Shown piece by piece: positions 43,336 to 52,426 of a stretch of DNA of 64,000 bases. Position 1 is the stretch's first letter. Every line of letters begins with the position of its first letter. The stretch comes from an uncultured Sunxiuqinia sp. (lineage in GTDB: Bacteria; Bacteroidota; Bacteroidia; Bacteroidales; Prolixibacteraceae): positions 124,001-188,000 of the forward strand of contig NZ_CANLZV010000008.1 in the NCBI RefSeq assembly GCF_947495665.1, given 5' to 3'. The translations under genes were made by a program, and so were the position numbers. The notes under the pieces were generated by a model that saw nothing but the letters and a program-made list of their open reading frames with translations, did no database searches and was not told the origin of the DNA.

Positions 43336-45207
43336 CTATTTTTCTTTGTTCTCTTCAGCTTCCATCTGAGATTTCAAGGCAGCCAGCTCGCTGATGTCAC
43401 CAAGAGTTGTTTTTTCCTGGCTATCTTTAACTGCTTTCATTGCTTTGGCAGTTTGCTTGCTTTGTGCTTTCTTCTTAGCTGTGTCTTCGCCTTTTTTCTC
43501 ATCTTCGAATACACGTGAGTGAGAAAGAATGATACGCTTGGCAGCTTTTGAGAATTCGATTACTTTGAAATCCAGTTTTTCTTCCAGGCTGGCTTTTGAA
43601 CCGTCTTCTTTTACCAGGTGGCGAGGAGTTGCGAATCCTTCAACACCGTATGGAAGAGCGATTGTAGCTCCTTTGTCGAACAACTCAACAACGGTACCTT
43701 CGTGGATTGAATCAACAGAGAAAATTGTTTCAAACACATCCCATGGGTTCTCTTCCAGTTGTTTGTGGCCAAGGCTCAAGCGACGGTTGTCTTTGTCGAT
43801 GTCCAATACAACAACTTCGATATCTGCACCAATTGCAGTAAACTCAGATGGGTGTTTGATTTTCTTCGTCCAGCTCAAGTCTGAAATGTGGATCAAACCG
43901 TCAACACCTTCTTCGATCTCAACAAATACACCAAAGTTGGTGAAGTTGCGAACTGTAGCGTTGTGTTTTGTTCCGATACCAAATTTAGTATCCACTTCTT
44001 GCCATGGATCTTTTTTCAGTTGTTTGATACCCAGTGACATCTTGCGCTCGTCGCGGTCCAATGTCAGGATTTGAGCTTCTACTTCGTCGCCAACTTTCAG
44101 GAAGTCCTGAGCGCTGCGCAAGTGCTGTGACCAGCTCATTTCTGATACGTGGATCAGACCTTCAACTCCAGGAGCGATTTCAACAAACGCACCGTAGTCA
44201 GCCATAACCACAACTTTTCCTTTCACGCTGTCGCCAACTTTCAACTCAGCATCCAAGTTATCCCATGGGTGAGGAGTCAATTGTTTCAAGCCAAGTGCAA
44301 TTCGTTTTTTGTCATCATCGAAGTCAAGGATTACAACGTTCAGTTTTTGATCCAATTCTACGATTTCGTTCGGATGAGAAATACGTCCCCAGCTCAGGTC
44401 AGTAATGTGGATCAATCCGTCAACACCACCCAAGTCGATGAATACACCGTAAGAAGTAACGTTTTTAACAGTTCCTTCCAATACTTGGCCTTTCTCCAGT
44501 TTAGAGATGATTTCTTTTTTCTGTTGTTCCAGTTCAGCCTCAATCAATGCTTTGTGTGATACCACCACGTTACGGAATTCCTGGTTGATTTTAACCACTT
44601 TGAATTCCATGTTTTTACCCACGTACATGTCGTAGTCGCGGATTGGTTTCACATCAATTTGAGAACCTGGCAAGAAAGCTTCAATTCCGAATACGTCAAC
44701 GATCATACCACCTTTCGTGCGGCATTTGATGTATCCTTTAATAATTTCGTCGTTATCCAGCGCAGCGTTAACACGGTCCCAAGAACGGACTGCACGTGCT
44801 TTTTTGTGCGACAGGATCATTTGTCCTTTTTTGTCTTCCAGACTTTCAACGTAAACTTCAACTGAATCACCAACTTTCAACTCAGGGTTGTAGCGGAATT
44901 CGTTTAAGCTTACAATACCGTCAGATTTGTAGCCGATGTCAACAACTACTTCGCGTTTGTTCATTGAAATAACGGTACCTTCCAGTACTTCTTTTTCCTG
45001 AACAGTGTTCAAAGTGTTGTCGTAAAGATCAACTAATTCTTGTTTTTTCGCACCTGCAAAACCTTCATCGTCGGCTTCCAGTGCATCCCAGTCAAATTCT
45101 TCAGTTTCAGCAACGGCTGGAGCTTCAGCTTGCTGAGCGTTTTCTACAACCTGAGGTTGTTCGAGTTCTTCCTTTTGCTCAAGGTTCTCTTTTTTTTCTT
45201 CTGTCAT
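43336..45207 (-). CDS. rpsA: 30S ribosomal protein S1
   Basis: A 623-residue protein with six S1 RNA-binding domains: GTVISMNKREVVVDIGY, then GGMIVDVFGIEAFLPG, SYGVFIDLGGVDGLIH, DYGAFVEIAPGVEGLIH, NFGVFVEIEEGVDGLIH and a diverged sixth. An acidic Glu-rich N-terminal extension (about 1-60) and a basic Ala/Lys-rich tail are present. S1 recruits mRNA to the 30S subunit, which matters in a phylum that rarely uses Shine-Dalgarno pairing. The ATG at 45207 gives MTEEKK; a TTG at 45219 is less likely. Confidence 0.97.
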   Translation of the reverse strand: MTEEKKENLEQKEELEQPQVVENAQQAEAPAVAETEEFDWDALEADDEGFAGAKKQELVDLYDNTLNTVQEKEVLEGTVISMNKREVVVDIGYKSDGIVSLNEFRYNPELKVGDSVEVYVESLEDKKGQMILSHKKARAVRSWDRVNAALDNDEIIKGYIKCRTKGGMIVDVFGIEAFLPGSQIDVKPIRDYDMYVGKNMEFKVVKINQEFRNVVVSHKALIEAELEQQKKEIISKLEKGQVLEGTVKNVTSYGVFIDLGGVDGLIHITDLSWGRISHPNEIVELDQKLNVVILDFDDDKKRIALGLKQLTPHPWDNLDAELKVGDSVKGKVVVMADYGAFVEIAPGVEGLIHVSEMSWSQHLRSAQDFLKVGDEVEAQILTLDRDERKMSLGIKQLKKDPWQEVDTKFGIGTKHNATVRNFTNFGVFVEIEEGVDGLIHISDLSWTKKIKHPSEFTAIGADIEVVVLDIDKDNRRLSLGHKQLEENPWDVFETIFSVDSIHEGTVVELFDKGATIALPYGVEGFATPRHLVKEDGSKASLEEKLDFKVIEFSKAAKRIILSHSRVFEDEKKGEDTAKKKAQSKQTAKAMKAVKDSQEKTTLGDISELAALKSQMEAEENKEK

Positions 45208-45260
45208 TCTAATAATCAATTAATTAATAAGTTAGACTTTATATTTGTTAAAATGCGCCG

Positions 45261-45291
45261 CAAAATTAGGATTTATATGCTTTAAATCAAA
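45261..45291 (-). promoter_or_regulatory. rpsA promoter (-33/-7)
   Basis: On the minus strand TTTG (45291-45288) and TAATTTTG (45268-45261) are separated by exactly 19 bases, a full match to the Bacteroidota consensus. The rest of the 323-base interval 45208-45530 is AT-rich; it should also hold the promoter of the divergent sugar-nucleotide operon, but I could not place one convincingly. Confidence 0.75.
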
Positions 45292-45530
45292 GGTTTTCAG
45301 TTCTTTTTTGGATGTTTGGGGGCAGTTTTTTGTGATCTTGCTGTTTTTTCAAATTATCCGGTGTTTTATTCGTTAACAATTCGATGATCTGCTTAGTTTT
45401 GCATCCGGTTTTTTATGGTTAGGATCGATTAAATTCCTTATTTTGGTGTGCTTTACCGAATGGCGTGCTACACAGTGCTTGATTGCGTGCTGGTTAAGCG
45501 GCTTAAAGGATCGTTGAAAAATAAATAAAA

Positions 45531-46487
45531 ATGGACGGACGGAAAAAACGAATTTTGGTGACCGGGGGGGCTGGTTTTATTGGTTCGCACCTTTGCGAGC
45601 AGCTGTTGGCCGAAGGAAATGAGGTAATTTGTCTGGATAATTTTTTCACCGGGGCGAAACAAAAAGTGGTTCACCTGTTGGAGAATCCTTACTTCGAACT
45701 GGTACGACACGATGTGATTATGCCTTTTTACATTGAAGTAGACGAAATTTACAACCTGGCTTGTCCGGCTTCGCCTGTGCATTATCAGCAAAATGCCATT
45801 AAAACCATTAAAACTTCGGTAATGGGCTCGATTAATATGCTCGGGCTGGCCAAGCGTGTTAATGCTAGGATTTTGCAGGCCTCGACCAGCGAGGTGTATG
45901 GTGACCCGGAACTGCATCCGCAGCCGGAATCGTATTGGGGGAATGTAAATCCGATTGGTGTCCGCTCGTGCTATGATGAAGGTAAGCGTTGCGCGGAATC
46001 CTTATTTGTAAATTATCATGTACAAAACCAGGTAGCCATAAAAATAGCTCGCATATTTAATACCTACGGTCCTAAAATGGAGCCCGACGACGGACGCGTG
46101 GTTTCTAACTTCATTGTTCAGGCACTACGCAATGAAAATATTACCATTTTTGGTGATGGTACACAAAGTCGTAGTTTCCAATATGTAGATGATTTGGTTG
46201 ATGGTTTGAAAAGACTGATGCAGACGCCCCCGGATTTTATAGGGCCGGTTAATATTGGAAATCCCAATGAATTTACCATGTTGGAATTGGCTGAGAAAAT
46301 TATTTCACTGACAGGTAGCCGCTCCAGAATTACTCATCTGCCCTTGCCGGAGGATGATCCGATTCAGCGTCAGCCCGACATTGCACTGGCCAAGGAGAAA
46401 CTGGGTGGCTGGCAGCCTAAAGTGGAGTTGGAAGAGGGTTTGCAGAAAACAATTGCTTATTTTGACGAATTATTAAAGACAAGCTAG
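45531..46487 (+). CDS. UDP-glucuronate decarboxylase (UXS-type)
   Basis: A 318-residue short-chain dehydrogenase/epimerase fold enzyme that makes UDP-xylose from UDP-glucuronate. GGAGFIGSH (12-20) binds [11 protein letters not shown] and YDEGKR (YxxxK) form the active site, and [11 protein letters not shown] and SRSFQYVDD are typical for UXS. It starts the uxs-rfbA-rfbC-rfbD-mutase operon; rfbA follows one base after the stop. A dTDP-glucose 4,6-dehydratase role is possible in principle but the UXS motifs fit better. Confidence 0.88.
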   Translation: MDGRKKRILVTGGAGFIGSHLCEQLLAEGNEVICLDNFFTGAKQKVVHLLENPYFELVRHDVIMPFYIEVDEIYNLACPASPVHYQQNAIKTIKTSVMGSINMLGLAKRVNARILQASTSEVYGDPELHPQPESYWGNVNPIGVRSCYDEGKRCAESLFVNYHVQNQVAIKIARIFNTYGPKMEPDDGRVVSNFIVQALRNENITIFGDGTQSRSFQYVDDLVDGLKRLMQTPPDFIGPVNIGNPNEFTMLELAEKIISLTGSRSRITHLPLPEDDPIQRQPDIALAKEKLGGWQPKVELEEGLQKTIAYFDELLKTS

Positions 46488-46488
46488 T

Positions 46489-47370
46489 ATGAAAGGCATT
46501 ATTTTGGCCGGAGGTTCCGGTACACGTTTATATCCAATTACGAAATCGATTTCAAAACAAATTATTCCGGTTTACGATAAACCGATGATTTATTACCCGT
46601 TGTCGGTTTTGATGTTGGCAGGTATTCGCGAAATTTTGATTATTTCAACGCCCCAAGATATTCCTTTGTATGAAGATTTGCTGGGCGATGGTTCGCAGTT
46701 TGGTATTCAGCTAAGTTATGCTGTTCAGCCTTCACCCGATGGATTGGCCCAGGCCTTTGTGATTGGCGAAGAATTTATTGGTGATGACCAGGTGTGTCTG
46801 ATTTTAGGCGATAACATCTTCTATGGATACAATTTCAGCCAGATATTGACTGAGGCTGGTGAGCTGGAAGATGGCGCTTTGGTGTTTGGGTATTACGTGA
46901 ACGATCCGGAGCGCTATGGCGTGGTTGATTTTGATGAGCAGGGACAGGTGCTTTCAGTGGAGGAGAAACCCAAAGAGCCTAAATCAAACTATGCCGTAAC
47001 CGGCTTGTACTTTTATTCCAACGATGTGGTTGAAAAGGCCAAGTCGTTGAAACCATCCGCCCGCGGGGAGTATGAGATTACTGACCTTAACCGGCTTTAC
47101 CTGGAAGAGCAACGGCTGAAGGTGCAGCTGCTTGGACGGGGATTTGCCTGGCTGGACACTGGTACGCACGATAGTTTGTTGCAGGCTTCCAACTTCATCG
47201 CCACCATTGAGCAGCGCCAAGGCTTAAAAGTGTCATGTCTTGAAGAAATTGCATTCAAAAAGGGATATATCGACAAAGAACAGTTGCTGAAGCTGGCCGA
47301 ACCTTTGATGAAAAACCAATACGGTCAATATTTATACAATTTGGCTCATAAGAAAATTGCATCGTTTTAA
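46489..47370 (+). CDS. rfbA: Glucose-1-phosphate thymidylyltransferase
   Basis: A 293-residue nucleotidyltransferase that makes dTDP-glucose from dTTP and glucose-1-phosphate. [32 protein letters not shown] is the nucleotide and Mg site; [10 protein letters not shown] and [19 protein letters not shown] follow. First committed step of dTDP-rhamnose synthesis. Second gene of the operon. Confidence 0.96.
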   Translation: MKGIILAGGSGTRLYPITKSISKQIIPVYDKPMIYYPLSVLMLAGIREILIISTPQDIPLYEDLLGDGSQFGIQLSYAVQPSPDGLAQAFVIGEEFIGDDQVCLILGDNIFYGYNFSQILTEAGELEDGALVFGYYVNDPERYGVVDFDEQGQVLSVEEKPKEPKSNYAVTGLYFYSNDVVEKAKSLKPSARGEYEITDLNRLYLEEQRLKVQLLGRGFAWLDTGTHDSLLQASNFIATIEQRQGLKVSCLEEIAFKKGYIDKEQLLKLAEPLMKNQYGQYLYNLAHKKIASF

Positions 47371-47385
47371 ACAGAATTTGAATTC

Positions 47386-47934
47386 ATGGAAATTACAGAA
47401 ACACCAATAGCCGGGCTATTGGTCTTAACACCCCGCGTATTTCAGGATGAACGGGGTTATTTTTTAGAAACATTTAACGCGAAAGAACTCGTAAAGGCAG
47501 GCATAGACCGGCCTTTTGTGCAGGATAACGAATCGAAATCCTCGCGAGGGGTTATTCGTGGTTTGCATTACCAGCTGGCCCCGTATGCACAGGCCAAACT
47601 GGTTCGGGTTATTGAAGGTAATGTATTTGATGTGGCGGTTGATTTGCGCAAGGATTCGCCCACTTTTGGACAATGGTATGGCGTGGAGTTAAGCGGCGAA
47701 AACAAGAAACAATTTTATGTGCCTCGCGGATTTGCGCATGGCTTTTCGGTGTTGAGCGAGACAGCCGTCTTTGCGTATAAGTGTGATGGGTATTATCATC
47801 CACAGTCGGAACGGGGGATTTCATACAACGACCCGGAATTGCAAATTGATTGGCGGATTGACAAGCAAGAGGCATTAATTTCAGAAAAAGATCAGGCGAA
47901 TCCCTTGTTTCGGGATGCCGAATACAATTTCTAA
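47386..47934 (+). CDS. rfbC: dTDP-4-dehydrorhamnose 3,5-epimerase
   Basis: A 182-residue cupin-fold epimerase. Signatures: FLETFNAKELVKAGI, VQDNESKSSRGVIRGLHYQ with the catalytic His, RVIEGNVFDVAVDLRKDSPTFGQW and the VPRGFAHGFSVLS strand. It acts after RfbB in dTDP-L-rhamnose synthesis. Located 15 bases after rfbA and three bases before rfbD. Confidence 0.96.
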   Translation: MEITETPIAGLLVLTPRVFQDERGYFLETFNAKELVKAGIDRPFVQDNESKSSRGVIRGLHYQLAPYAQAKLVRVIEGNVFDVAVDLRKDSPTFGQWYGVELSGENKKQFYVPRGFAHGFSVLSETAVFAYKCDGYYHPQSERGISYNDPELQIDWRIDKQEALISEKDQANPLFRDAEYNF

Positions 47935-47937
47935 GCT

Positions 47938-48810
47938 ATGAAAAAAATTCTAGTTACAGGAGCCGATGGTCAGTTAGGGGCAGCAATTAAAGCACTGGCA
48001 GCCAATTACAATGAATTTGAGTTTTTGTTTACAGACATCCAGGAGTTGGATTTAACCAACCAGGCCGCTGTGGCGCTGTTTGTTGAAACGGAAAAGCCTG
48101 CTTATATCATCAATTGTGCTGCTTATACGGCTGTTGATATTGCGGAGAAAGAAGCTGATTTAGCACGGTTGATTAATACTAAAGTTCCGGCTTACCTCGG
48201 AAAAGTGGGGCAGAAGCATCAGGCAAGAGTGATTCACGTTTCAACCGACTATGTGTTTGACGGAACTTCCTATACACCCTACACCGAAAACGATTTGGTG
48301 AACCCTGAGTCGGTTTATGGCAAAAGCAAACTGAATGGGGAAATTGCATTGCTGAAGGAGGCCCCATCATCGTTGGTAATCCGGACTTCGTGGTTGTATT
48401 CCATTCACGGTAAAAACTTTTTGAAAACCATGGTGAAGCTGGGCGAGGAGCGCGATGAACTTCGGGTGGTATGCGACCAGGTAGGAACACCAACTTATGC
48501 CGATGATTTGGCAGAGGTGATTTTAACAATTATTTCAAAAACTGAAAATAAACGTTGTGACTGGAAGCCGGGAATCTACCACTATTCCAATGAAGGCGTG
48601 TGTAGTTGGTACGATTTTGCCAAGGCCATACACGAATTGGCGGGAATTTCCTGCCATGTTCATCCAATTGCAACGGAAGAATACCCAACGCCGGCAGCCC
48701 GTCCGCCCTACAGTGTGCTGAATAAATCCAAAATTAAGCGTATTTTTGGGGTTCAGATTCCATATTGGCGCGACAGCCTCAAAAAATGTATTACCGAACT
48801 AAAAAAATAG
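47938..48810 (+). CDS. rfbD: dTDP-4-dehydrorhamnose reductase
   Basis: A 290-residue NADPH-dependent reductase, last step of dTDP-rhamnose synthesis. VTGADGQLGAAI is the cofactor site, with STDYVFDG and YGKSKLNGE (YxxxK) as catalytic and structural motifs. Fourth gene of the operon; the next start lies six bases after its stop. Confidence 0.95.
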   Translation: MKKILVTGADGQLGAAIKALAANYNEFEFLFTDIQELDLTNQAAVALFVETEKPAYIINCAAYTAVDIAEKEADLARLINTKVPAYLGKVGQKHQARVIHVSTDYVFDGTSYTPYTENDLVNPESVYGKSKLNGEIALLKEAPSSLVIRTSWLYSIHGKNFLKTMVKLGEERDELRVVCDQVGTPTYADDLAEVILTIISKTENKRCDWKPGIYHYSNEGVCSWYDFAKAIHELAGISCHVHPIATEEYPTPAARPPYSVLNKSKIKRIFGVQIPYWRDSLKKCITELKK

Positions 48811-48816
48811 AAAGAG

Positions 48817-50565
48817 ATGGCAACAAATAACGAAGTTCTGGACGCAGTTGTTAGTAAAGCAAAAACCTGGTTAAGCGAGGTGTATGACCAAGCAACAAGG
48901 GATGAAGTAAAACGCATGCTTGAGCAGGAAGACAAAACCGAATTGATTGACTCCTTTTACCGGGATCTGGAGTTTGGAACCGGTGGATTAAGGGGGATTA
49001 TGGGAGCCGGCTCGAACCGAATGAATATTTATACCGTAGGTGCTGCTACACAAGGATTGAGCAATTACCTGAAAAAAGAATTTGCCGGATTGGAGCAGAT
49101 AAAGGTGGCTATTGGTTACGATTGCCGGAACAACAGCCGGTTGTTTGCCGAAAAAAGTGCCGGTATTTTTGCTGCCAACGGAATTAAGGTGTATTTGTTT
49201 GAAGATTTGCGTCCAACGCCGGAGCTTTCGTTTGCCATCCGGGAATTGGGCTGTCAAAGCGGTATTATCCTGACCGCTTCGCATAATCCGAAAGAATACA
49301 ATGGTTATAAAGCCTACTGGGAAGATGGTTCTCAAATTGTTGGCCCGCATGATGTGAATGTTATTCATGAGGTGCAGCAGGTAAAGGTGGAAGATATTCA
49401 ATTTGAAGGCAACAAAGAGTTGATTGAGATTTTGGGTGAGGCGATGGATAATAAATTCATCGAGAAAGTGAAAACCGTTTCGCTGGCCCCCGAAATCATT
49501 CAAAAATACAAGGATCTGAAAATTGTTTACACCCCGATTCATGGAACTGGGGTGAAGCTGATTCCTCAGGCTTTGCGGGCTTTTGGTTTCGAAAACATCA
49601 TCAATGTACCTGAGCAGGATGTGGTGAGTGGCGATTTCCCAACGGTGGTTTCGCCAAACCCGGAAGAGCCAGCTGCTATGGAAATGGCCATGAAAAAAGG
49701 CTATGAGGTGGATGCCGATGTGGTGATGGCTTCGGATCCGGATGCTGACCGGATTGGTGTGGCTGTGAAAAATGATAAAGGCGAATTTTTCATCATCAAT
49801 GGTAACCAAACGGCTTTATTGTTTATCTATTACCTCATCACCCGGATGAAGGAAAACAAGGCGCTGGAAGGCAATGAATTTATTGTTAAAACCATCGTTT
49901 CAACAGAGAAGATTGCTGAAATTGCCCAGAAAAATGGCATCGAATTTTTTGATGTGTATACCGGCTTTAAATACATTGCCGAAGTGATTCGTGAAAACGA
50001 AGGTGTGAAGAAATACATTGGTGGAGGCGAGGAAAGCTTTGGTTTTATGCCTGCCGATTTTGTGCGTGATAAAGACGCGGTTTCTTCGTGTGCACTGATG
50101 GCTGAAATTACAGCCTGGGCTAAAGATCAAGGCAAAACCTTGTTCGAATTGCTTAAAGATATTTACCTGGAATATGGCTATTCCAAGGAAAAAATGAAAT
50201 ACATCGTTCGTCCGGGAAAAACCGGAGCCGAAGAAATTCAGCAGATGATGGTTGATTTTCGGACCAATCCTCCCAAATCATTGGGTGGTGGTTTGATGAA
50301 AATCGTGAAAGACTATGCAGACTTGACAGAGCGAAACTTGCTTAGTGGTGAAAGCAAGAAAATCGATCAGAAGATTACGTCCAACGTACTGCAGTTTTTC
50401 ACGGAAGACGGAACCAAGATTTCGGTGCGTCCGTCGGGCACTGAGCCCAAAATTAAATTCTATTTTGAAGTGGCCGGGCAGCTTAATAGTCGCGAAGAGT
50501 TTGATACGGTCGAGCTGTTGGCTGAAGAAAAAATAGACGCGATTATGCAACAACTAAACCTGTAA
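48817..50565 (+). CDS. Phosphosugar mutase (phosphoglucomutase/phosphomannomutase family)
   Basis: A 582-residue alpha-D-phosphohexomutase. GTGGLRGIMGAGSNRMN near 55-71, the phosphoserine loop TASHNPKEYNGYKAYWEDG near 155, metal-binding ASDPDADRIG and the sugar loop GGGEESFGF are all present. It interconverts hexose 6- and 1-phosphates and would supply glucose-1-phosphate to RfbA. Immediately downstream of rfbD, so co-transcribed. Confidence 0.92.
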   Translation: MATNNEVLDAVVSKAKTWLSEVYDQATRDEVKRMLEQEDKTELIDSFYRDLEFGTGGLRGIMGAGSNRMNIYTVGAATQGLSNYLKKEFAGLEQIKVAIGYDCRNNSRLFAEKSAGIFAANGIKVYLFEDLRPTPELSFAIRELGCQSGIILTASHNPKEYNGYKAYWEDGSQIVGPHDVNVIHEVQQVKVEDIQFEGNKELIEILGEAMDNKFIEKVKTVSLAPEIIQKYKDLKIVYTPIHGTGVKLIPQALRAFGFENIINVPEQDVVSGDFPTVVSPNPEEPAAMEMAMKKGYEVDADVVMASDPDADRIGVAVKNDKGEFFIINGNQTALLFIYYLITRMKENKALEGNEFIVKTIVSTEKIAEIAQKNGIEFFDVYTGFKYIAEVIRENEGVKKYIGGGEESFGFMPADFVRDKDAVSSCALMAEITAWAKDQGKTLFELLKDIYLEYGYSKEKMKYIVRPGKTGAEEIQQMMVDFRTNPPKSLGGGLMKIVKDYADLTERNLLSGESKKIDQKITSNVLQFFTEDGTKISVRPSGTEPKIKFYFEVAGQLNSREEFDTVELLAEEKIDAIMQQLNL

Positions 50566-50592
50566 TTTTTTTAACCTAAACTTGAATAAACC

Positions 50593-51345
50593 ATGAGAGA
50601 ATTAGTACTCGTACTACTCGTATTGATGAGCATGAGCGTGTTTGCCCAGGAAGAACGACCAGCAATGGTGCCTGAAATGACTGAAATTTGGGATCCGGAA
50701 GTGCCCGTTGTGACACCTGGAGAAAAGCCGATGGATGCACCCTCGGATGCCATTGTGCTGTTAGGCGTTGAGCAGGCTTTTGGCTATGAATGGACCAATG
50801 GGAATGGCGAAGAGCCGGGATGGGATTTTGAGAATGGTGTTGCAACAGTGAAGGGCGGCACTGGTATCATTAAGACCAAGCGTCAGTTTAAAGATTTTCA
50901 GTTACACCTGGAGTGGCGGTCGCCAGCCGAAGTGGTGAGCGAAAGCCAGGGACGTGGCAACAGTGGCGTCTTTTTACAGGGCATTTACGAAGTGCAGGTG
51001 TTGGATAATTACAACAATCGCACCTATCGGAATGGCCAGGCCGGGAGTGTTTACAAACAGCATGCGCCTTTAGTGAATGCCTGCAAAGGACCGGGCGAGT
51101 GGCAAACGTATGATATTATTTATACGGCCCCACGCTTTAACGCTGATGGAACCTATTTTACACATCCGCGGATTACTTTAATTCACAATGGGGTGTTGGT
51201 TCAGAACAATGTCATTGCTCGTGGTCCAACTGAATACATCGGCATTCCGGAATATGCAGTGAAGCCACATGGCGATGGTCCGATTATTTTACAGGATCAT
51301 GGCAACCCGGTGAGTTTTCGCAATATTTGGATTCGGGAATTGTAG
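50593..51345 (+). CDS. DUF1080 (3-keto-disaccharide hydrolase-like) protein
   Basis: A 250-residue exported protein with signal peptide (to about 18, SVFAQ) and one DUF1080 domain: GWDFENGVATVKGGTGIIKTK, LEWRSPAE, GRGNSGVFLQGIYEVQVLDNY and NPVSFRNIWIREL. The fold is a concanavalin-like jelly roll; some members hydrolyse 3-keto-sugars. It follows the sugar operon by 27 bases but has a different role; a terminator follows. Confidence 0.9.
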   Translation: MRELVLVLLVLMSMSVFAQEERPAMVPEMTEIWDPEVPVVTPGEKPMDAPSDAIVLLGVEQAFGYEWTNGNGEEPGWDFENGVATVKGGTGIIKTKRQFKDFQLHLEWRSPAEVVSESQGRGNSGVFLQGIYEVQVLDNYNNRTYRNGQAGSVYKQHAPLVNACKGPGEWQTYDIIYTAPRFNADGTYFTHPRITLIHNGVLVQNNVIARGPTEYIGIPEYAVKPHGDGPIILQDHGNPVSFRNIWIREL

Positions 51346-51364
51346 TATTGCAATAATTAAAGAG

Positions 51365-51398
51365 AAAGGGAGAACTATTAATAGTTCTCCCTTTTTTT
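51365..51398. terminator. Intrinsic terminator, 15-bp stem
   Basis: Near-perfect palindrome AAAGGGAGAACTATT / AATAGTTCTCCCTTT followed by a T run. It closes the sugar operon and DUF1080 gene. Confidence 0.9.
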
Positions 51399-51422
51399 AT
51401 GCTATCGTAGTATTGCTCAAAA

Positions 51423-51952
51423 CTAGGAGTTCAGATGCTTCCTTCTTTTGGCATTCAGGTAATTCCGTACTGGGGTATCAAAGGCAATCTTGATCAGGTA
51501 GCTAAGGTCAACCAGCAGAATAGTGCCTATGGTAATAACCAAAGTTAGCTCTGTTTTGTCTGGATTGGTCTGTGAGAAATAGTTTCCAAAAATCCAGATA
51601 GCTACATATTGGGTCATGTATAGCGGGTAAGATATACTTTCCTGAAAAGATGCATGCCTTCTCCATTTTTGGCGACAAGTTTGATCCAGCGCCAAGAGAT
51701 TAGTTGTTGGAAAATAAAGACAATCGCAAGCAGTTCAGTGAGTTAGTTCTGCGGAAAGAAAGGCATGAGGAATGTGAGTGATAAGAAGACGCTTAAACCG
51801 ATGAATCCTAGTTTGTTTTTGATGATCCAGTTGTAACGTAAGACTAACAGACTTGCCAGGAACGAGTAAAATAATCGTGCGCCACAATGCCAAAAGTTAT
51901 GGTCGCCCCAGCCTCCCATCAGGTTGACTGCCTTGTAACTGAATGTTCCCAA
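51423..51952 (-). pseudogene. Remnant of an acyltransferase-3 (OafA-like) gene
   Basis: Two minus-strand pieces in different frames match parts of an integral membrane acyltransferase: 51743-51952 reads NLMGGWGDHNFWHCGARLFYSFLASLLVLRYN, and 51423-51695 reads SISYPLYMTQYVAIWIFGNYF with a closing membrane helix and a basic tail. The two pieces are in order but separated by a stop and a shift, and no N-terminal catalytic part is present before 51952. It is a decayed gene. Confidence 0.75.
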
Positions 51953-52135
51953 AATAACACATGTTGCCGGGTTTTAAAAGTTCCGGGCTTGAAGTTAAGA
52001 TTTGTTGGTTTGCTTTCGATTGTATGTTGTCTTCGGATCGCTGTATTTGAGTGCACTAGGGAGATAATAAATTGTCGTTTGAGAAAAAGGAGGCCTAATT
52101 CCTTGTCGGACGGTTACTTTTATTAAAATAATATA

Positions 52136-52143
52136 TACTTTTG
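52136..52143 (+). promoter_or_regulatory. -7 box of the B12 operon
   Basis: TACTTTTG matches TAnnTTTG and is placed so that transcription starts just before the riboswitch. A -33 element is not clear. Confidence 0.45.
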
Positions 52144-52149
52144 TCGCAT

Positions 52150-52300
52150 TGTTGGTGCTATGCATTTGCATAGCTAAGAGGGAATCAGGTGAGAATCCTG
52201 AACAGACCCGCTGCTGTAAGCTCGCGAAGGTCTTATGCGAAACAAACCACTGTGAATAACGGGAAGGTGCATAAGATGAGTAAGTCAGAAGACCTGCCAA
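52150..52300 (+). ncRNA. Cobalamin riboswitch
   Basis: The leader contains the conserved core: GGAATCAGGTGAGAATCC, then CCGCTGCTGTAA, and the B12 box AGTCAGAAGACCTGCC at 52283-52298. It lies 126 bases before the TonB receptor start. Downstream, AAACTTT/AAAGTTT (52319-52340) and a GTTC/GAAC hairpin with following T residues (about 52345-52380) may form the expression platform. The rest of the 474-base interval 51953-52426 is the promoter region. Confidence 0.93.
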
Positions 52301-52426
52301 TACATTACATAGTTTTTAAACTTTCGGGGATTAAAGTTTAGAGATGGAAAGGTTCTTCTGCGGAACTGCTTTTCTGTTTTTGTATGTCTTTTCCTGAAAG
52401 TAGTAATAGTTAAGGATTAGCATCAA

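Noticed and set aside
43600-45000. Repeated segments in rpsA as a DNA repeat element
   Set aside because: They are the S1 domains of ribosomal protein S1.
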